A DNA stretch of 10,197 bases from Pseudomonadota bacterium (GTDB taxonomy: Bacteria > Pseudomonadota > Gammaproteobacteria > Burkholderiales > Ferrovaceae), in the NCBI GenBank assembly GCA_021804345.1, contig JAJZHV010000027.1:1-10197 (forward strand), in the 5' to 3' direction. The position numbers and the translations under genes were made by a program. Each line of letters starts with the position of its first letter. Within the stretch, counting starts at the first letter, position 1. The notes beneath the pieces are model-generated. The model ran no database searches. It worked only from the letters and a program-made list of their open reading frames with translations, and had not been told where the DNA came from. This document shows, piece by piece, positions 6,071-10,197 of the stretch.

Positions 6071-6955
6071 TTACTCCAGGGACTGTGGCCAGCGGTAAAA
6101 ATACGGTTCGCGGGGATCGGGGCGGGTGCGAAATCGTTTATGGCCCCAGTAGTATTGCGAGGGGTGCAACCGGGCCTGTTGTTCGATGAACTGGTTCATC
6201 CGGGCCAGATCTGCCTGCAGATCACTGCCTGGAAAATCATTCCAGGGCGGAAAAAATTCCACTTCATAGCCGCGATGATGCGGTAGTTGGTGACAGGCGC
6301 AGGGAATGACCAGTGCGCCTGTGGCCTTGGCAAGCCAAGGCAGGGTTGGTACCGTCGCCGCAGGAATGTCAAAAAAGGGAACGAAGAGAGAGTCTTTGCC
6401 GCCAAAATCCATGTCGGGCAGAAAATACAGATTACGCCCCTCTCGCAGGGCCCGCATCAACGGGCGCAGGCCCTTTTTTCGTTCCAGCATGACCACGTCT
6501 CCCAGGCGTTCCCGGGCGGCGCGAATGTGCCGATCGATCAAAGGATTTTTATGGGGGGTAAAAAATCCCACCCCCTTGAAGGCCATGCCCATCACAGCCC
6601 CCTGTATTTCCAGCCCCACGGTATGGAATGTCAGGAAGATGATAGGGCGCGAGATGTTCTGGGTGTATTCCAGGTGTTTGAAGCGTACCAGAGCGCGAAT
6701 TCGCTCCTGGGAAGACCACCACAGAATACCCAGTTCCAAAAAACTGCGAATCAGCGCGGCCAGATGCGCCTGGGTCATTTGATCGCGCGCGCGCAGGGAG
6801 TGCCCGGGAAAACAGGCCTTTAGGTTGATGCGGGTGGTACGAGCCAGGGCGCTCCGGGCCCCCACCATGGCCAGCAGGGAAGCAATGGCGCCCAGCATGC
6901 GCAAGGGCAGAAAATGCAACGCCCACAGTAATCCCAGGAGAAGGCGGGTACCCAT
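6071..6955 (-). CDS. Lipid A biosynthesis late acyltransferase (LpxL/HtrB type)
   Basis: The 294-residue product belongs to the LpxL/LpxM lysophospholipid acyltransferase family, which adds a secondary acyl chain to Kdo-lipid A at the inner face of the cytoplasmic membrane. The catalytic H-x4-E box is HTVGLE at 111-116, following PIIFLTF. Other typical parts are the N-terminal hydrophobic anchor (about 3-33), FFTPHKNPLIDRHIRAARE just after the box, LPDMDFGGKDSLFVPFF, and the C-terminal WGHKRFRTRPDPREPYFY. The length is near the usual 290-310. The ATG at 6955 is 2 nt after the ygfZ stop, so translation is probably coupled, and no clear ribosome site is visible. Whether it transfers laurate, myristate or another chain, and at which position, cannot be read from the sequence, so no symbol is given. 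Confidence 0.9.
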   Translation of the reverse strand: MGTRLLLGLLWALHFLPLRMLGAIASLLAMVGARSALARTTRINLKACFPGHSLRARDQMTQAHLAALIRSFLELGILWWSSQERIRALVRFKHLEYTQNISRPIIFLTFHTVGLEIQGAVMGMAFKGVGFFTPHKNPLIDRHIRAARERLGDVVMLERKKGLRPLMRALREGRNLYFLPDMDFGGKDSLFVPFFDIPAATVPTLPWLAKATGALVIPCACHQLPHHRGYEVEFFPPWNDFPGSDLQADLARMNQFIEQQARLHPSQYYWGHKRFRTRPDPREPYFYRWPQSLE

Positions 6956-6957
6956 GC

Positions 6958-7908
6958 CTAGCGCGGGAGGTCATAGGGCAAGGGTAGCGCCACCAATGCC
7001 GGGCTTTCAGGGGCCAGGGTCAGGCACTGATCCTGTTGCTCCTCCCAAGGCAGCACGGCCAACAATTCCACTGCGCCTGCGGGGGTTTTTCCAACCCAGG
7101 CCACCTTGCCCACCATGTGGGTGGGGTCCGCACAGCGATAGACCGGATCACCCGGGGCGCATTCGCGCACACTGGAAAAGCGCAAGGTGCGGCGTTTGAT
7201 CTTGCCCAGATAGTGGCTGCGTGCCACGATCTCCTGACCGGTATAGCAGCCCTTGTTGAAACTGATACCACCGATCAGATCCCAATTGAGCATTTGCGGC
7301 ACCCATTCCTCCTGGGTTTGCAGGGTAATTTCAGCAATCCCTTCCTGCACTGCGGCGCCATCCCAAACCCTTGTGTCTCCCCAAGGGCACTGTGCACTCA
7401 AGGTTTGATGCAGAAGCGTCCAGGGGGTGGAGGCCGAAGAAGAGTGGGGGGTGTCGAGGAGCATCAGGCGCCGGGGGGAAAGAGCCAATCGGGTCAGCCC
7501 CTGCACCTCATCCCAGTGGCCGGGGGGAGGGGGCGGCGGCAGGCCCACGGCTGCCAGCAGGGTGTCCACATCCCCCACCAATCCCAGTCGGTGGCGATGG
7601 TCCCGTTGTTCCTCCAGGACTACCTGCGAGCGCAGCACATACCGGCGTAAGCGCTGTAGTATGGCAGCCGACATGAGTTCACCGGTATCCAGCCAGAAGG
7701 CCTCATCCTGAGCCCACAGTAAAAAACTGGCCAGCATACGCCCTTTGGGCGAACAGTGAGCAGCCCATTGCCACTGCTGGTGTTGCAGGCGTTGCAGGTC
7801 CTGGGTGAGTTGTCCCTGAAGAAACATCAGGGCGTCAGTGCCGCTGACACGGATCAGAGTGCGTGTGTTCAAGGAAATCAGGGTACACGGGGGGGTGGCT
7901 GGATTCAT
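6958..7908 (-). CDS. ygfZ: tRNA-modifying protein YgfZ (folate-binding, Fe-S cluster-related)
   Basis: The 316-residue product has the YgfZ signature KGCYTGQEIVAR at 219-230, with the conserved cysteine C221, and the N-terminal FLQGQLTQDL (29-38) typical of this GcvT-like fold. YgfZ binds tetrahydrofolate and supports enzymes with iron-sulfur clusters, including the MiaB tRNA methylthiotransferase, in the cytoplasm. An unusual feature is a run of six prolines at 124-129. The ATG at 7908 fits the family N-terminus, although no Shine-Dalgarno is visible. It is the first gene of a minus-strand series with the acyltransferase (2-nt gap) and diverges from ygfX. In enterobacteria ygfZ lies beside sdhE-ygfX; here ygfX is kept as neighbour but sdhE is not seen. 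Confidence 0.93.
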   Translation of the reverse strand: MNPATPPCTLISLNTRTLIRVSGTDALMFLQGQLTQDLQRLQHQQWQWAAHCSPKGRMLASFLLWAQDEAFWLDTGELMSAAILQRLRRYVLRSQVVLEEQRDHRHRLGLVGDVDTLLAAVGLPPPPPPGHWDEVQGLTRLALSPRRLMLLDTPHSSSASTPWTLLHQTLSAQCPWGDTRVWDGAAVQEGIAEITLQTQEEWVPQMLNWDLIGGISFNKGCYTGQEIVARSHYLGKIKRRTLRFSSVRECAPGDPVYRCADPTHMVGKVAWVGKTPAGAVELLAVLPWEEQQDQCLTLAPESPALVALPLPYDLPR

Positions 7909-8211
7909 GGTTCGGGTTGTGGCCCAAGGCCGGCAAAGGGATGAGCCCTATCTTGACATAAACTGTTGCAGCGCGCGACCACCCCCGGGGTCCGGTTTGG
8001 GGAAGGGGGCGAACAGCATACTGAGGGTGCAGCAGTTGGCCCCATTTTCAAGAGCTACCGTAGAAAGTGGCTGTTTTCGTGCATCAGCTCCCGCTGACCT
8101 GAGGGATGATACCCCTTTGTACCCCAGAATCCAGGCATGCACTCCACCCCGCTCTTGTCTTGCGCCCGCGCTCTGAGCCACAGGGAGCCACTGTCTCTGA
8201 AAGGCCCTAGG
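7909..8211. other. 303-bp divergent gap between ygfZ and ygfX, no gene assigned
   Basis: This must hold the promoters of ygfZ (-) and ygfX (+), but none is convincing. TTGACA at 7953-7958 has no -10 at a proper distance on the plus strand. SdhE, the usual partner of YgfX, was looked for on the plus strand and its RRGM-type motif is not present. A minus-strand frame is open from inside ygfX down to 7948; its part in the gap ends FAPFPKPDPGG...LQQFMSR. It has no clear start and I do not recognise it. A short direct repeat, GAGCCAC, occurs at 8175-8181 and 8185-8191. Small dyads such as TCAGC/GCTGA (8084-8097 region) could form RNA hairpins. Confidence 0.5.
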
Positions 8212-8655
8212 ATGTTTCAACCACCGGGATTCTACGGCACGGTGCGGTTGCGCTTGCACGCTTGCAGCCAGGCGTTCTGGTGGTTGCTGGTAGCCCATGG
8301 GGCCGGGGTTGTGGGTATATTCTTTCTCTCCTGTCCGCGCGGGTGCGCGCAAGCGCTGTTATTGGCTGTAACCTGTAGTTTTATTCGGGGCTTGCGTTAT
8401 GAGGCCTGGCGCTGTGCCCGGCGCAGCGTGCTGCGCGTGGATGTGGGGCGCGCAGGCGCTGTCTGTGTGTATCGGCGCAGTGGGCAACGGGAAGTAGGTC
8501 GAATCATTCCCGGCAGTCTGGTGACGCCACGGGTGGTGCTATTGCGCTGGCGTGCCGAGCACCAGCGTTACACGCGCTACTGCTGGTTGTTACGCGCTGC
8601 CTGCGATGCGCGCGAACACTGGCTACTGCGGGTTTTATTGCGTCATCCGCTATAA
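8212..8655 (+). CDS. ygfX: YgfX family membrane protein (CptA-like)
   Basis: The ATG at 8212 gives 147 residues, in the family's normal size range, and has GAAAGG 7 nt upstream; the in-frame ATG at 8137 would add 25 residues with no family resemblance. Two hydrophobic segments lie at about 21-41 and 46-60, followed by a cytoplasmic basic domain with GSLVTPRVVLLRW (101-113), the conserved strip of YgfX. In E. coli YgfX is an inner-membrane protein that has been called toxin CptA, partnered with SdhE (CptB), a flavinylation factor. No sdhE is present next to it here, so a toxin-antitoxin reading is not supported by context. The protein is rich in arginine and leucine and has seven cysteines, more than expected for this family. 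Its stop codon lies inside the -10 box in front of purL. Confidence 0.82.
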   Translation: MFQPPGFYGTVRLRLHACSQAFWWLLVAHGAGVVGIFFLSCPRGCAQALLLAVTCSFIRGLRYEAWRCARRSVLRVDVGRAGAVCVYRRSGQREVGRIIPGSLVTPRVVLLRWRAEHQRYTRYCWLLRAACDAREHWLLRVLLRHPL

Positions 8656-8656
8656 T
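8651..8656 (+). promoter_or_regulatory. Candidate purL -10 box
   Basis: A perfect TATAAT lies 29 nt before the purL ATG at 8686 and overlaps the ygfX stop codon TAA (8653-8655). No good -35 is visible 16-19 nt upstream, so the promoter may need an activator or be weak; a leader of about 23 nt would result. Confidence 0.5.
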
Positions 8657-8685
8657 GGGTCCCTTTATCGTCGGGTATGGGTGCC

Positions 8686-10197
8686 ATGAATTCGCTCCTT
8701 CAATTGCGCGGGCCACAGGCCCTCTCCGAGTTTCGTCTTCAGCGGTTGACCGAGCAATGCCGGCGGGCGGGTGTGGAAATAACCCACCTCACTGCCTGGC
8801 ATGAGCACTACGTGCAGTTGAACACTCCGCTGACGCCCTCGCAGTTGGCGCAGTTGCAAGCCCTGCTCACCTATGGGGAACCCGCCCAGCCGTTGCCCGG
8901 GGCTACCCTGCAGTGGCTGGTGGTGCCGCGCATCGGCACTGTCTCGCCCTGGTCCAGCAAGGCCACCGACATCCTGCATCATTGTGGTTTGCCACAGGTA
9001 GCACGGGTGGAGCGGGGCACCACCCTGCAGTTGCAATTGGCGCAGACCCCAACCCCCCAGGCCAACGCGGTCCTGATAGCCCATCTGCATGACCCCATGA
9101 CCGAAACCCTGATGCAGGATCCAGACCAGGTGGCGCACCTGTTTACACCGTCCTCACCCCAGCCTCTGGCGCTGGTGGATGTGTTGCAGCAGGGCCGGGC
9201 TGCGCTGGAAGCGGCAAATCAGAGCCTGGGTCTGGCCCTGGCCGAGGATGAAATCGATTATCTGCTGGCCTTGTTTGAACGCATGGGGCGCAACCCCACC
9301 GATGCCGAGTTGCTCATGTTTGCTCAAGCTAATTCGGAGCATTGTCGCCACAAAATTTTCAATGCTACCTGGACGATCGATGGCGTGCCCATGGCACAGT
9401 CCCTGTTTCAGATGATCCGAGATACGCATGAAGCTCATCCTGCCAAAACCATTGTGGCCTATTCCGACAACGCCGCCATTCTGGAAGGCGGGATGGCCTG
9501 GCGCTTTTTTCCCGACCCCCATACCCGGCAGTACCAGGAGCAGGAAAATCTGACCCACTTTCTGGCTAAGGTAGAAACCCATAACCACCCGACGGCCATT
9601 GCTCCTTTTCCTGGAGCGGCCACAGGCAGTGGTGGGGAAATTCGAGATGAGGGGGCCACGGGCATTGGTGCCAAACCTAAGGCCGGGCTGGTGGGATTTT
9701 CTGTTTCCAATTTACGCATTCCCGGGTTCGAACAGCCCTGGGAGGAAGGAACAGGTGCGGCACCAGGGCGCATGGCCTCTGCCTTGAGCATTATGACGGA
9801 AGGCCCCTTGGGCGCTGCGGCCTTCAACAACGAATTCGGCCGTCCCACGCTGGCTGGTTATTTCCGCACCTTCGAGCAAACGTTCCTAGGCCAGGTGCGC
9901 GGCTATCACAAGCCTATTATGTTAGCAGGCGGAATTGGCGCTATTGATGCCCGACACGCCTTCAAAAAGCCTCTCCACGAGGGTTGTCTGTTCCTTCAGT
10001 TGGGTGGTCCGGGTCTGCGTATCGGGTTGGGCGGTGGTGCTGCTTCTTCCATGCACAGTGGTCATAACCTGGAAACTCTGGACTTCGACTCGGTTCAGCG
10101 GGCCAACCCCGAAATGCAGCGGCGCGCCCAGGAGGTGATCGATCGCTGTTGGCAACGGGGCGATGACAACCCGATTCTTGCCATCCACGATGTGGGG
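8686..10197 (+). CDS. purL: Phosphoribosylformylglycinamidine synthase, N-terminal part
   Basis: Codons 1-504 of a gene that leaves the window at the right edge; the full large-type PurL is about 1,300 residues, so under 40 percent is seen. It performs the fourth step of purine synthesis, FGAR + glutamine + ATP to FGAM. Visible parts are the N-terminal domain opening [16 protein letters not shown] (4-19), the linker with [21 protein letters not shown] (205-225), and the start of the synthase core: [20 protein letters not shown] (295-314), [11 protein letters not shown] (316-326) and GGGAASSM (449-456). The reading frame is open throughout. The start at 8686 gives the expected MxxLLQLRG opening; an in-frame ATG at 8677 would add three residues and cannot be excluded. 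The glutaminase domain is downstream of the window. It is 30 bp after ygfX and could share its transcript or use its own promoter. Confidence 0.96.
   Translation, partial: MNSLLQLRGPQALSEFRLQRLTEQCRRAGVEITHLTAWHEHYVQLNTPLTPSQLAQLQALLTYGEPAQPLPGATLQWLVVPRIGTVSPWSSKATDILHHCGLPQVARVERGTTLQLQLAQTPTPQANAVLIAHLHDPMTETLMQDPDQVAHLFTPSSPQPLALVDVLQQGRAALEAANQSLGLALAEDEIDYLLALFERMGRNPTDAELLMFAQANSEHCRHKIFNATWTIDGVPMAQSLFQMIRDTHEAHPAKTIVAYSDNAAILEGGMAWRFFPDPHTRQYQEQENLTHFLAKVETHNHPTAIAPFPGAATGSGGEIRDEGATGIGAKPKAGLVGFSVSNLRIPGFEQPWEEGTGAAPGRMASALSIMTEGPLGAAAFNNEFGRPTLAGYFRTFEQTFLGQVRGYHKPIMLAGGIGAIDARHAFKKPLHEGCLFLQLGGPGLRIGLGGGAASSMHSGHNLETLDFDSVQRANPEMQRRAQEVIDRCWQRGDDNPILAIHDVG

Noticed and set aside
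6287..6823. Plus-strand open frame of 178 codons
   Set aside because: Antisense to the lipid A acyltransferase gene, which has its catalytic box and full length.
7036..7650. Plus-strand open frame of 204 codons
   Set aside because: It lies wholly antisense to ygfZ, whose signature motif is intact; long antisense frames are expected in GC-rich genes.
7953..7981. TTGACA as a -35 box for ygfX
   Set aside because: The sequence at the right distance is CGACCA, with no resemblance to a -10 box, and it would be over 200 bp from the gene.
7948..8352. Minus-strand open frame of 134 codons overlapping the start of ygfX
   Set aside because: About a third of it is antisense to ygfX, which has family motifs and a ribosome site; it has no visible start signal and I do not recognise it. 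Kept only as an observation on the gap.
8212..8655. Toxin-antitoxin pair based on YgfX (CptA)
   Set aside because: The partner SdhE/CptB is not adjacent, and YgfX is a widespread housekeeping neighbour of ygfZ; context does not support a TA module.

Overview
The window looks like core chromosome of a moderately GC-rich proteobacterium, most likely a betaproteobacterium or close gammaproteobacterial relative. The reasons are RdgC and YgfX (families largely confined to beta- and gammaproteobacteria), a large single-chain PurL, an LpxL-type lipid A acyltransferase (Gram-negative outer membrane), RarA, a CCA-encoding tRNA gene, and a DUF6502/DUF5666 pair typical of these groups. There is no sign of phage, insertion sequence, integrase or CRISPR. 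The species cannot be named from the sequence alone.

Layout. At the left edge is the 3' end of rarA (+), then a tRNA-Val(CAC) gene (+) with a consensus -10 box. The tRNA gene meets rdgC (-) tail to tail with 5 bp between them. A 158-bp divergent region with several palindromes separates rdgC from a cytochrome b561-type gene (+). That gene overlaps the 3' end of a minus-strand series. In transcription order the series is ygfZ -> lpxL-like acyltransferase -> apt -> (182-bp gap with a new promoter) -> DUF6502 gene -> DUF5666 lipoprotein gene -> HAD phosphatase. On the right, ygfX (+) diverges from ygfZ across a 303-bp gap, and purL (+) begins 30 bp after ygfX and runs off the window.

How the genes fit together. 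Most are housekeeping functions: stalled-fork handling (RarA, RdgC), translation (tRNA-Val), purine synthesis and salvage (PurL, Apt), lipid A acylation, Fe-S cluster-linked YgfZ and a membrane electron carrier. The least understood part is DUF6502-DUF5666-HAD. Close spacing and a 17-bp overlap suggest one transcript. It starts at a promoter whose -35/-10 spacer is filled by a 19-bp perfect palindrome, and the DUF6502 protein carries a helix-turn-helix-like segment. I infer, without proof, an autoregulated operon exporting a large secreted lipoprotein of unknown role.
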